A DNA stretch of 64,000 bases from JAAXGX01 sp965221595 (GTDB lineage Bacteria > Acidobacteriota > Vicinamibacteria > Vicinamibacterales > UBA8438): NCBI GenBank assembly GCA_965221595.1, contig OZ244900.1, positions 3,038,001 to 3,102,000 on the forward strand, read 5' to 3'. The position numbers and the translations under genes were made by a program. Below the pieces are notes generated by a model. It was not told where the DNA came from, did no database searches, and worked only from the letters and a program-made list of their open reading frames with translations. Of the stretch, positions 42,970 through 51,547 are shown piece by piece (positions within the stretch are counted from its first letter, which is position 1; each line of letters begins with the position of its first letter).

Positions 42970-43878
42970 ATGGAAACACGCGACTGGTCGCTCGTGGTCT
43001 TCACGCTCCTGTCGCAGGCGGCAGTGGGTGCGTTCCTCACGCTGCAGGTCCTGCGGCGCCTCGCGGCCCGGCGCGGCGCCGCCGCGCGCGACGGCGCGCT
43101 CTTCGTGCCGCTGTCGGCCATGCTGGTGGTGCTGTCGGTGGGGCTGTTCGCGGCCCTCTTCCACCTGTCCACGCCGCTCGAGGCGGCGCGTGCCGTAGTG
43201 AACTTCTCGTCCTCCTGGCTGAGTCGCGAGATCGTCTTCGGGAGCCTGTTCGCGGCGCTCCTGGCCACGCTGGCCGGCCTCGAGCTGCGGGCCGCCGGCC
43301 GCCCGCGCGTTCGCTGCTGGCTGAGCCGGCTCGCCGCGCTGGCCGGCCTGGCGTTCCTGTACTGCCAGACGGCCATCTACCTGCTGCCGGCCCAGCCGGC
43401 CTGGAACAGCTTCGCGACGCCGGCCGCGTTCGGCGGCAGCGCCCTGCGCCTGGGCATCCTCGGCGTGGCGGTCGCCGTGGCCGCCGGGGGCCTCCCGCCG
43501 CCCGCCGACCCGGCCGCGGCGCGCGACAGCGGCACCGGGACGACCCTGCGCAGGCTGGCGCTGGCCGGCCTGGTGGTGCTCGCCGTCGAGCCTGTCGTCC
43601 TGCCGCTCCACCTGGCCGCGCTGGAGACCGACGGGTCGGCTGCCGCGGCGGCGAGCGCGCAGCGGCTTACCGACGACTACGGCGGCATCCTGCTGTTGCG
43701 GCTGGCGCTGCTCGGCGTGGCCGCCGCGGCCCTGGTGGGCGTGGCCCGCGTCTCCGCCCGGCCCGCGCAGCGGCCCCTGACTGCCGCGCTGACCGGCCTG
43801 GCGTTCGCGACGGTCCTCGTGTCGGAGCTGTGCGGTCGCTTCCTGTTCTACGCCATGCAGGTCAGGGTGGGCATTTGA
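42970..43878 (+). CDS. DmsC-like membrane anchor subunit
   Basis: The 302-residue protein has eight or nine hydrophobic helices (WSLVVFTLLSQAAVGAFL, AMLVVLSVGLFAALFHL, FGSLFAALLATLAGLEL and later ones). The HLSTPLEAARAVVNFSSSWLSREIV segment is typical of DmsC. It anchors the complex and carries the quinol site. The stop overlaps the next gene (TTGA). ATG at 42970 is preceded by a degenerate repeat rather than a clear ribosome-binding site. Confidence 0.88.
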   Translation: METRDWSLVVFTLLSQAAVGAFLTLQVLRRLAARRGAAARDGALFVPLSAMLVVLSVGLFAALFHLSTPLEAARAVVNFSSSWLSREIVFGSLFAALLATLAGLELRAAGRPRVRCWLSRLAALAGLAFLYCQTAIYLLPAQPAWNSFATPAAFGGSALRLGILGVAVAVAAGGLPPPADPAAARDSGTGTTLRRLALAGLVVLAVEPVVLPLHLAALETDGSAAAAASAQRLTDDYGGILLLRLALLGVAAAALVGVARVSARPAQRPLTAALTGLAFATVLVSELCGRFLFYAMQVRVGI

Positions 43879-44573
43879 CCGCGGTGCCCGCCGGCGACGA
43901 GCCGCTCGACCGCGCTGTCTGGCAGCGGCTCCAGGCACCGCAGGCCGTCGCCTATCGCTTCCTCGGCCGCTGCTTCTACGCGCCCCCGGACGCGGAGTGG
44001 CTGACCGCGTTGGCCGCAGGCCGCCTCTTCGAAGCCTGGCCGCTGCCATCCGACGAAGCGGACACGGCCGCCGGGCTGGCTCTACTCGCGACGTATTGCG
44101 AACGCTGGGCCCCGGCCCAGCTCGACGCGCTGACGTGGGACTTCAATCGACTCTTCGTGGGACCCGGGGAAATGCTGGCCCCGCCCTGGGAATCGGTTCA
44201 CCGCAGCAAGACGAAGCTCACCTTCCAGGAGTCGACCCTGCAGGTGCGGGCGCTGTACGAGGCGTTCGGCGTGCAGGCCCCCGCGCTCCACCGCGAGCCG
44301 GACGACCACCTCGCCCTCGAGCTGGACTTCCTCGCCACGCTGTCGGAGCGGGCGGTCGAGGCCGCCGGCAGCGACGACGGCGCGCAGCTCGGGCGGTGCC
44401 TGCAGGCCCAACGGGACTTCCTGCAGGACCACCTGCTGGCGTGGGCGCCCGGCTGCCTCGGGCTCGTCGAGGCACACGCGGAGACGGACTACTACCGCGG
44501 TGCCGCGCGCCTCGCGCGCGGCTCGCTGGCGGCTTCGGCACGCCTCTGCGGCGCGCGCCCCGGCACGTCCTGA
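43875..44573 (+). CDS. TorD/DmsD-family assembly chaperone
   Basis: The 232-residue, all-helical protein shows the TorD/DmsD pattern: VAYRFLGRCFYAPPDAEW, LTWDFNRLFVGPGEMLAPPWESVH, YEAFGVQAP and EPDDHLALELDFLATLSE. These cytoplasmic chaperones bind the twin-arginine signal of the catalytic subunit and help cofactor insertion before export. The TTG start at 43875 overlaps the DmsC-like stop. Its presence supports a folded, Tat-exported catalytic subunit. Confidence 0.88.
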   Translation: MTAVPAGDEPLDRAVWQRLQAPQAVAYRFLGRCFYAPPDAEWLTALAAGRLFEAWPLPSDEADTAAGLALLATYCERWAPAQLDALTWDFNRLFVGPGEMLAPPWESVHRSKTKLTFQESTLQVRALYEAFGVQAPALHREPDDHLALELDFLATLSERAVEAAGSDDGAQLGRCLQAQRDFLQDHLLAWAPGCLGLVEAHAETDYYRGAARLARGSLAASARLCGARPGTS

Positions 44574-44577
44574 CCGC

Positions 44578-45762
44578 TCACGCGCGCGGCATCCAGCGCC
44601 CGCCGAGCACGGTTCCGCGCGGGAAGAGCCGCCGGCTGCCGGGCCGCAGGTTCTCGTAGTTGTCGACGAAGTCGAAGGCGCCCACTCGCATCTCGAGCAG
44701 CGCCAGGTCGGCCCGCGCTCCCACGTGCAGCGTGCCGCGGTCGTTGAGATGCGGAAACACGCGCGCCGCGTTCACGGTCACGCAGGCGACCGCCTGGTCC
44801 AGCGTCATCCCGGCGTCCAGGAACTTCGACATGACGTTGGGCAGGTCGACGACCCCCGGCACGGTCCTGCTTGCGGCGTTGCCGTCCGTCGAGATCGTGT
44901 CGGGCCAGAAGCCGGCCTGCATCACCTGGTCGAAGGTATCCCAGCGCAGGTGGCCGGTGCGTCCGTTGGCGACATCGAACCAGATGCCGCGGCGGCGGGC
45001 AGAGAGCACGGCGGGCAGGAGGCGCCCGGCGCCGTCGACGATGGCGTTCGGCGGCGGCGCGAACATGTGGGTGACGATGTCCCCCGGCTTGAGCAGACCG
45101 AACAGCCTGGATAGCGGCGAGGCGGTCTGGCCCATGTGAATCATCACGGGCAGGTCGAAGGACGAGGCCACGTCCTGCGCCCGGCGCAGCACCTCGACGT
45201 CGTCGGCGGCGACGTTGCGCGACAGCCGCGCCTTGACCCCAACCACGAAGTCGCGGTGGCGCGCCACGGCGTTCTTCGCGGCGTCCACGTCGGCGAGGTC
45301 GAGGTCCATCGTGTCGCCGTCGCGCAGGATGCCCGCGCGCCCGATGTTGATCAGCACGCGGCCCTGCTGCGGCGCCGCCCGCGCGATGGCCACCCGCTCG
45401 GCGAGGCCGTCGGCGCCCGCCGACCCCGCATCGACCCAGGCAGTGACGCCGTCCTCGAGCGCCACCGTCGGTCCGGCGGCATCCCGCGCATAGTGCGCGT
45501 GGACGTCGAGCAGGCCCGGCACGACGAAGCGACCCCGCGCATCGATCACGTCGGCCCCGGCGGCGGGAATGTCGCTCTCGACCGCGGCGATGCGACCGCC
45601 CGCGATCGCCACGTCGCGAACCGCGTTGATTCGCAGCGACGGATCGACGACGCGGCCGCCCTTGACGATCAGGTCATAGGAGCCCTGGAACGCGCGCGGC
45701 ACGCGGCCGAACAGCGCCGCGCCGGCGGCAGTGTAGACGAACTGGCGGCGATTCAGCTGCAT
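44578..45762 (-). CDS. Exported amidohydrolase (dihydroorotase-like)
   Basis: The 394-residue protein has a twin-arginine-like N-terminus (NRRQFVYTAAGAAL), the amidohydrolase entry DLIVKGGRVVDP and the metal motif PGLLDVHAHY, later VGVKARLS (possible carboxylated Lys), MIHMGQT, THMFAPPPNA and DTISTDGN with the catalytic Asp. It most resembles the dihydroorotase/N-acyl-amino-acid deacylase-like group. Substrate unknown. GGAGG precedes the ATG. It is downstream of, and 32 bases from, the DUF1800 gene. Confidence 0.85.
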   Translation of the reverse strand: MQLNRRQFVYTAAGAALFGRVPRAFQGSYDLIVKGGRVVDPSLRINAVRDVAIAGGRIAAVESDIPAAGADVIDARGRFVVPGLLDVHAHYARDAAGPTVALEDGVTAWVDAGSAGADGLAERVAIARAAPQQGRVLINIGRAGILRDGDTMDLDLADVDAAKNAVARHRDFVVGVKARLSRNVAADDVEVLRRAQDVASSFDLPVMIHMGQTASPLSRLFGLLKPGDIVTHMFAPPPNAIVDGAGRLLPAVLSARRRGIWFDVANGRTGHLRWDTFDQVMQAGFWPDTISTDGNAASRTVPGVVDLPNVMSKFLDAGMTLDQAVACVTVNAARVFPHLNDRGTLHVGARADLALLEMRVGAFDFVDNYENLRPGSRRLFPRGTVLGGRWMPRA

Positions 45763-45794
45763 CGGAGCCTCCCCGGATCGGACGTGGCCGGACG

Positions 45795-47636
45795 TCAGTC
45801 GATCTGATACTCGGGCGTGCTCATGATGAGGTGAGCCACCATGCGCAAGGGATCCTCCAGATACGTACGGGCACGGCCGATGTCCGACGTACCCAGCTCG
45901 TCGTCGAGAAACGTCACGAGCGCCTCGCGTACGGCGTCGGATGCGGGCATGCGCAGGAACCGCGCCAGCAGATAATCCACGGCCTCGGCGGTCGTCTGCG
46001 CGCCGGCGTCCACCACCATCCGCGTCATGTCGATCCGGGCGGCGCCCCGCGGCGTCGGAATCAGCTTCTGCATGGCCTGCGCCCAGGCGCGGTAGCCCGA
46101 AACGCGCGTGTTGAACAGCTCGTCCCGCTCGCGGGCGGCCAGATCGAAAGCCGTCATTCGGCCCGGGTCGTCGAGCGCGATCGCCGAGCTGAAGGCATAG
46201 CCGTTGCGCAGGCGCTCGCCCACGATTCCGTCGCCGCTGCGGGGAAGGAAGTTGGGATCCCGGAACTCGATGACGTCGGGGAACAGGTAGTTGAAGGCGA
46301 CGTTGCCACGCTCCTGAATCAGCGCCGGCGTGATCCAAGACCGGCCCTGCGCCCAGCCCGCCACCGACGGCGGGTTCAGCAGGTGCTGGCCCAGCGCAAT
46401 CGTCGTCTGGTTGAAGTCCGGCACCCCCGGCACGTCCTCCGCGCCCAGGTGCTTGAGCAGCGTGATCACGTGCTCGACCGGACCCTTGATGTGCGCCCCG
46501 TAGCTCGCCGCACTGTAGAAGTCGCGCGAGCCGAAGATCGTCGCTAGCAGCGGCCGCAGCTCGTAGTTGTTGTCCCGGAAAACCGCGCCCAGCTTTGCCT
46601 GCAGCGCCGGCGAGACCTCCTCGCGCACGAAGAAACGGTAGAGCTTCGTCGCGATGTACTCCGCCGTCACCGGCTGCTCGAGGATGATGTCGAGCACGTC
46701 CACGCCGTCGAAGTTGCCCGTCCGCCCCAGGAACGTCTTCTCGCCGTCGTCGTGCAGCGCCGGGTGCACCACGAAGTCGAGGTTCTCGAAGTTCCACCCG
46801 GTGAAGGCACGCGCCGCCTCGCGCACGTCCAGCTCCGAGTAGTTGCCCACGCCCATCGTGAACAACTCCATCACTTCACGGGCGAAGTTCTCGTTGGCCG
46901 CCCCCTTCACGTTCACCCCGGCGTCGAGGTAGTAGAGCATGGCCGGGTCCTGCGCCACGGCCACCACCAGGTCGCCGAAGTTGCCCGTCGCATGCCGCTG
47001 GAACGTCTCGATCTGCAGCAGCATCTTGCGATAGTCGCGGACCTTGTTCTCGGCGGTCGCGAAGTGCCCGTGCCAGAACAGCGCCATCTTCTCTTCCAGC
47101 GGACGGTGCGTGTCGAGCATGCGCTCGGCCCACCAGTAGCCGACCCGGCGGGTCTCGAGCTGCGTCGCGCGCAGCCAGTAGAAGAAACGGTCCGAGACGG
47201 GCTGCATGTGGCGGTTGACGTGCTCGGGCTTGACCCGCACGCCCATGCTCCCGCCGCGCGCCAGTGCCCGGTCGGTGGCCGCCGGGCGGCTGGGCGGGAA
47301 GTGCATCAGCGTCTCATCCCAGAAGCCGGAGTGCTCGAACGGCTGCAGGTGGTCGTTGGGGATGTCGTCGTAGTAGACGAGCGCGCGCACGGCCTCCGCG
47401 GGGGTCATCGCCGCCAGCCTCGCGATGTCCTCCGGCGTGCCGCTGAAACCCGCCCTGCCGAGCAGGTGCTCGGCCCGGTCGTGACTCCAGTCGGCGGCCG
47501 CGATCGGAGTCAGATCGCCCTGCCAGGCCGCCGGTCCGGGTTCCCAGTGCGGCGGGTTCGCCGCAGCGTGGCCGGCGCCGGCGAGCGCCAGAACCACGCC
47601 AGCCGTTGCCGTCCACCGGCAGTGTCGACTCGTCAT
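45795..47636 (-). CDS. DUF1800 exported protein
   Basis: This 613-residue protein has a signal peptide (1-26, AAAN). The DUF1800 hallmarks are HLLGRAGFSGTPEDIARLAAM, the ERMLDTHRPLEEKMALFWHGHFAT block, NENFAREVMELFTMGVG, YTELDVREAARAFTGW-like sequence and TAEYIATKLYRFFV. Such proteins are usually paired with a DUF1501 (sulfatase-like) gene; here an amidohydrolase occupies that place. The function is unknown, with a proposed role in an exported complex. Confidence 0.9.
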   Translation of the reverse strand: MTSRHCRWTATAGVVLALAGAGHAAANPPHWEPGPAAWQGDLTPIAAADWSHDRAEHLLGRAGFSGTPEDIARLAAMTPAEAVRALVYYDDIPNDHLQPFEHSGFWDETLMHFPPSRPAATDRALARGGSMGVRVKPEHVNRHMQPVSDRFFYWLRATQLETRRVGYWWAERMLDTHRPLEEKMALFWHGHFATAENKVRDYRKMLLQIETFQRHATGNFGDLVVAVAQDPAMLYYLDAGVNVKGAANENFAREVMELFTMGVGNYSELDVREAARAFTGWNFENLDFVVHPALHDDGEKTFLGRTGNFDGVDVLDIILEQPVTAEYIATKLYRFFVREEVSPALQAKLGAVFRDNNYELRPLLATIFGSRDFYSAASYGAHIKGPVEHVITLLKHLGAEDVPGVPDFNQTTIALGQHLLNPPSVAGWAQGRSWITPALIQERGNVAFNYLFPDVIEFRDPNFLPRSGDGIVGERLRNGYAFSSAIALDDPGRMTAFDLAARERDELFNTRVSGYRAWAQAMQKLIPTPRGAARIDMTRMVVDAGAQTTAEAVDYLLARFLRMPASDAVREALVTFLDDELGTSDIGRARTYLEDPLRMVAHLIMSTPEYQID

Positions 47637-47699
47637 TGCCTGCTTACCTCCCCGGTCGGGGGCTTCGCGCACCGGGTTCGGGGCGCGGCCGCGGTTAGT

Positions 47700-47753
47700 C
47701 TAGCAGCCCGCGGTGAAAACCCCGCAGCGGGGACTTTGCCACGGGTTACCTAG
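47700..47753. repeat. Short complete copy of the dispersed repeat (hairpin)
   Basis: CTAGCAGCCCGCGGTGAAAA-CCCCGC-AGC-GGGGACTTTGCCACGGGTTACCTAG is a 54-base near-palindrome with a CCCCGC/GCGGGG core and ends related to the long copies. The right end contributes the stop TAG of the minus-strand gene at 47750. Confidence 0.75.
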
Positions 47754-48169
47754 TCGAGGTCGATGACCACCAGGTGCGCGTCCAGCCAGGCGGGCAGCCA
47801 GCGCGGCACGTCGGGCCGCAGGCGCTCGAAGACCGCTCGCTTGTAGTCGGGATCGTCGAACACCACACGCGCCCGGCCCGACAGTGTCTCGCCGCGGATT
47901 GTCACGGTGACCGGGGCGCCCCCCCGACCCAGAGCGCGCCACCACGGACCGTCGGCTCCGACGAATACCTGCCCGCCCTCCCGCCGGTAGTTCACCGGCA
48001 GTACCCGGCCGTTGGGCAGTCCCAGCAGCATGACGACGCCGGCCCGTTCGCCCTGTGGGTGCGCGGCGAGCTCGCGCACGACGCGCGGATTGCCGATCAG
48101 GTGGACGTAGGCCAGCACCCCGAGCAACCCGAGCGCCAGCAGGACGACCAGCCACTGAAACCAGGACAT
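47750..48169 (-). CDS. Membrane-anchored DUF385/F420-type split-barrel protein
   Basis: The 139-residue protein has an N-terminal membrane helix (about 3-24), then LGLPNGRVLPVNYRREGGQVFVGADG, WWRALGRGGAPVTVTIRGETLSGRARVV and a C-terminal helix. This arrangement matches deazaflavin (F420)-dependent nitroreductase-like or PNPOx-like split barrels. An FO synthase gene lies 3.4 kb away on the same strand, so F420 is a reasonable cofactor guess. The activity is not shown. Confidence 0.6.
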   Translation of the reverse strand: MSWFQWLVVLLALGLLGVLAYVHLIGNPRVVRELAAHPQGERAGVVMLLGLPNGRVLPVNYRREGGQVFVGADGPWWRALGRGGAPVTVTIRGETLSGRARVVFDDPDYKRAVFERLRPDVPRWLPAWLDAHLVVIDLD

Positions 48170-48190
48170 GTCCGCTCCGCCGTGTGGCCG

Positions 48191-49603
48191 CTAGCGGCGG
48201 GCCGGGGTCCCGCTCTCGGCCGGCGCGGTGAGCGGGGCCGGGACGCGTGGCAGTCGCTTCCTGCGCCGGCCCCTGCGGCGAGCCGGCCGCTCGTCGCCGG
48301 GCCTGCCCGCCAGCTCGCCGACCGCAGCAGCATGCACGATGCGTCCCTCGTTGACGAACACCTCGTGGTTGGCCACCACCTCCGACTCGTCGTACACGTA
48401 GTTCACCATCATGCCGGCCGACTGCGCGAGGCCCGACCGCGACGGATCGCCCATCCAGTTGATTCGCTCGAGGCGCGCCCCGTTCCGCAGGTGAAAACGG
48501 GCGACCGGGTCGAGCGGGAAACGGCCGCGCTTCTCGTGGAGGAGATAGCGTGCGCAGAGGCGCAGCAGGCGCGCTTCCGCATCCTCGGCGGGCCCGTGTT
48601 CGGCCGGCCAGCCGGGTTCCTCGATGTCGCCGAGATCGCCTTCTGCGGCGAGCCGATTCTCCCGCATGGCCGCGCTGAGCCACTTGCGGAAGCCGGGGAT
48701 GGGCGACAGGGTGGCGAACGTGCGGAGTCGGGGCATCTCGGCTGCCAACTCGTAGACGACCTGCTTGATCAGGAAGTTGCCGAACGATATGCCGACGAGG
48801 CCCCGCTGGCAGTTGCTGATGGAGTAGAACACCGCGGTGTCGGCCTCGGGATCGGTTTCCACCGCACCGAAGATCAGATCCTGGACCGAACTCGCGAGCC
48901 CCTTGCAGAGGGCCACCTCCACGAAGATCAGCGGCTCGTCCGGCAGCGACGGGTGGAAGAAGCCGAAGCAGCGCCGGTCCGCCCCGAGACGGCGCTGCAG
49001 ATCGTCCCAGTCGAGAATCTCGTGCACCGCCTCATAGGCGACGATCTTCTCCAGCACGAGCGCCGGTGTGCGCCAGTCGATGCGGCGCAGCTCGAGAAAC
49101 CCGCGATTGAACCAGGCCCGCAACAGGTAGAGGAAGTCGTCGTCGAGCGGTTCGAGCTCCGGATGCGCCGGCAGCAGGTCCAGCAGGGCCTCGCGCATGG
49201 CGAGCAGATCGGACATGCCGTTCGGCGACGTGTTGAAGAGGCCGAGCAGCTCACGGCGCGGCGGATCCGACGCGCGGGCGAGCGCCGTCACCGTGGCGGG
49301 ACCCGGCGCCGCGCGGTAGCCGTCGATGGCGGACTCGAGAGCGGAGGGTTCGGGACCCAGATCGTGGGCGAGGAACTCGAAGAACGCCCGGCGACCGTCG
49401 GCATCGAGCCGGCCGAATGCATCCAGGGCGCGGCGCGCGAGCGTGACTACCGACGCTTCGCCCCGCGCCCGGAGCAGCGTGCGGCAGACCTCCCGGATGT
49501 CTTCGTCCGGCGCTGGCCGTCCCCCACGCCGGCCCATGAGCCCGCCGCGCGCCTTCGCGAGGCTCCCCATGACCTCTTTCCAGAAGGCACCGCGAAATCT
49601 CAT
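48191..49603 (-). CDS. Malonyl-CoA decarboxylase
   Basis: The 470-residue protein matches malonyl-CoA decarboxylase throughout: an N-terminal helical domain, then FGFFHPSLPDEPLIFVEVALCKGLASSVQDLI, FYSISNCQRGLVGISFGNFLIKQV, TLSPIPGFRKWL and a late FHLRNGARLERINWMGD. The catalytic His and Ser regions of the acetyltransferase-like domain are present. It converts malonyl-CoA to acetyl-CoA, removing a toxic malonate by-product or balancing fatty-acid supply. No malonate transporter or synthetase is adjacent. Confidence 0.93.
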   Translation of the reverse strand: MRFRGAFWKEVMGSLAKARGGLMGRRGGRPAPDEDIREVCRTLLRARGEASVVTLARRALDAFGRLDADGRRAFFEFLAHDLGPEPSALESAIDGYRAAPGPATVTALARASDPPRRELLGLFNTSPNGMSDLLAMREALLDLLPAHPELEPLDDDFLYLLRAWFNRGFLELRRIDWRTPALVLEKIVAYEAVHEILDWDDLQRRLGADRRCFGFFHPSLPDEPLIFVEVALCKGLASSVQDLIFGAVETDPEADTAVFYSISNCQRGLVGISFGNFLIKQVVYELAAEMPRLRTFATLSPIPGFRKWLSAAMRENRLAAEGDLGDIEEPGWPAEHGPAEDAEARLLRLCARYLLHEKRGRFPLDPVARFHLRNGARLERINWMGDPSRSGLAQSAGMMVNYVYDESEVVANHEVFVNEGRIVHAAAVGELAGRPGDERPARRRGRRRKRLPRVPAPLTAPAESGTPARR

Positions 49604-49740
49604 GACGGTCGATCCAATCCGGCGGCGCCGGCCAGGGCAGACTGCCCGCACCGGCCACCAGGTACTTCACTACTGTATCCCGGATCGCGTCCGGCCGCGC
49701 CGGGATGTCGTCGTTGCGAGTGCACCGCCCCCCAGGGGTG

Positions 49741-50940
49741 TCAGCCCCAGCGCACGCACGAGGGTGACGTCACTGGAAGCGTCTGGCCGGTCCGCCGCAG
49801 CCGCCCGGTGTCGCGGTCGACCGCGTACACCACCACTTCGTCGCCGATCTGCGCCGCGGCCAGCGCCCACGCACCACTCGGATCGAACACCATGCTCCAG
49901 GACGAGGGCGAGCCCAGCGCGGCCGGCTCCACGGCAGTCAGGCGGCCGTCGGCAGGGTCGATGCGAAACCCCGCCAGAGTGCCGGCGCCGCGGTTCGTGA
50001 CGTAGACGAAGTCGCCGCTCGGATGCATGGCGATGTCGGCCGGGAGATTGCGGCCCGTGAAGCCTGCCGGCAGCGTGGTGACGCCCTGGAACGCCTCGAG
50101 ATGCCCCGTCTGCTCGTCCCAGCGCCAGGCGGTTATCGACGAGCCGGTCTCACCCGCGGTGTACAGATAGCGTCGGCCGGGGTGCCAGACGAGGTGCCGC
50201 GGCCCGGCCCCGGGCAGATCCGCGGCCAGCCCCCGCGTGCTCAGCGTGCCGCGCTCGGCGTCGAAGCGCAGCACGCGGCAACGGCTCGCCGCAATCTCCG
50301 TGGCAATGGCGTAGCGCTCGGTTTCCGACAGCACGATCGCATGCGGGCCGCGGGGCGCATCGTCTCCGGTCGGCCCACCGGCTGTCGTCTCGCCGGGTGC
50401 TGCCCCGATCAGGGTGGTGCGCTCTCCGAGCGAGCCGTCCCGCCGCAAACGGAAGCACACGATGCTGTTGGTGATGAAGTTGGTCGTGAGCAGGTTGCGG
50501 CCCGTGCGGTCGATCACGCCGACCGTCGGCCCGCCGCCCCCGCTGCGGACGGTGTTCAGCTCGCGCAGCCGCGCGCCCTCGACGGCGAAGGCAGTGACGA
50601 GGTTCTGTCCGTCGATCTGCGTAGGCCAGCGGCACGCGTACAGCACGCGCCGGTCGGGATGGACGATGAGATTGAACGGGTTGCTCACCTCGGCGGCGAG
50701 CGAGATGTCGCCGGCGCGGCCGGTCGCCGGATCGAAGCTGAAGCTGTAGAGGCCGCGGCTCCGGGTGCCGGCCGGGCGCTTCCGGAAGTACTCCGGCACC
50801 TCGGCGCCCAGGGCGTCCGTGAAGGTGCCCACGAAGGCGCGCAACCGCCCCGTCTGCGCGTGCGTGAGGGCGGAGCATCCGAGGACAGCCGCGCCGGCGC
50901 GCAGCACCGCTCGGCGTGTGACGCCTCGCATCGATTTCAC
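49741..50940 (-). CDS. Lactonase-family seven-bladed propeller, Tat-exported
   Basis: The 399-residue protein has a twin-arginine signal (TRRAVLRAGAAVLG) and the 6-phosphogluconolactonase/YkgB-type propeller: FVGTFTDALG, NPFNLIVHPDRRVLYACR, GPHAIVLSETERYAIATE, GPRHLVWHPGRRYLYTAGE, DIAMHPSGDFVYVTNRG. Such exported members may hydrolyse lactones or act as scaffold proteins. The start could be GTG 50940 or ATG 50931. Confidence 0.82.
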   Translation of the reverse strand: MKSMRGVTRRAVLRAGAAVLGCSALTHAQTGRLRAFVGTFTDALGAEVPEYFRKRPAGTRSRGLYSFSFDPATGRAGDISLAAEVSNPFNLIVHPDRRVLYACRWPTQIDGQNLVTAFAVEGARLRELNTVRSGGGGPTVGVIDRTGRNLLTTNFITNSIVCFRLRRDGSLGERTTLIGAAPGETTAGGPTGDDAPRGPHAIVLSETERYAIATEIAASRCRVLRFDAERGTLSTRGLAADLPGAGPRHLVWHPGRRYLYTAGETGSSITAWRWDEQTGHLEAFQGVTTLPAGFTGRNLPADIAMHPSGDFVYVTNRGAGTLAGFRIDPADGRLTAVEPAALGSPSSWSMVFDPSGAWALAAAQIGDEVVVYAVDRDTGRLRRTGQTLPVTSPSCVRWG

Positions 50941-50998
50941 CCGGATGCCGCTTGGACCAGCGGTCGGCCAGCTCCCCGCCAGCCGACCGACCCTTGTC

Positions 50999-51547
50999 TC
51001 AAGCGCTGCGCGACACGACCCGGAACGACCACCAGTGATCCGGCCGCGGCGAGCCGAGCGGGGCGGGCGGATTGGCCGGCGCTTCGAGCGCGTGCAGCTT
51101 GTCGAGCCGGGCGCTCCAGGCGCGGTCGAGCTCCCCCGGATCGAGCACGCGCGTCAACATGACCGGGTACACGGTGCCATCGAGGCGCAGCCGGGCCCAG
51201 CCGTCGCTGGCGGCGATGCCGGACCAGCGCTTGCCGTCGCAGTTCGAGCAGCTCAGGTACAGGTCTCCCGCGCGCGTGGCGAAACAGTTCAGGTTGATGG
51301 CGTGCGGCAGCAGGCCCGCGCGGACCTGGATCTGACACAGGGTCACCTGGTTCGCGAAGGTCCAGTCGCTCACCGGCTCCTCGCGTTCGTCGCCGAACAG
51401 CCAGCCCCCCGGGGTGTAGTCGCAGGGACAGGTGGCCGACCAGGCCAGGAACCCGCCCACCAGCAGGACCAGGATGACCGCCGCCGCGCTCAGCAGCGTG
51501 CGTTGAAGCTGCTTCCCCTGTCGGCCTCGAGCTGCTCCATCTGTCAT
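50999..51547 (-). CDS. Membrane-anchored split-barrel-like protein next to FO synthase
   Basis: This 182-residue protein has an N-terminal membrane helix (about 16-38), an acidic loop and then WTFANQVTLCQIQV, LNCFATRAGDLYLSCSNCDG, GWARLRLDGTVYPVMLTRV. It shares order and motifs with the protein at 32419-32934. Five or six cysteines (CPCDY, LCQ, LNC, SCSNC) are notable, possibly metal-binding or disulphide-paired. Its start overlaps the stop of FO synthase (ATGA), so the two are co-translated; a link to F420 chemistry is an inference. Confidence 0.65.
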   Translation of the reverse strand: MTDGAARGRQGKQLQRTLLSAAAVILVLLVGGFLAWSATCPCDYTPGGWLFGDEREEPVSDWTFANQVTLCQIQVRAGLLPHAINLNCFATRAGDLYLSCSNCDGKRWSGIAASDGWARLRLDGTVYPVMLTRVLDPGELDRAWSARLDKLHALEAPANPPAPLGSPRPDHWWSFRVVSRSA

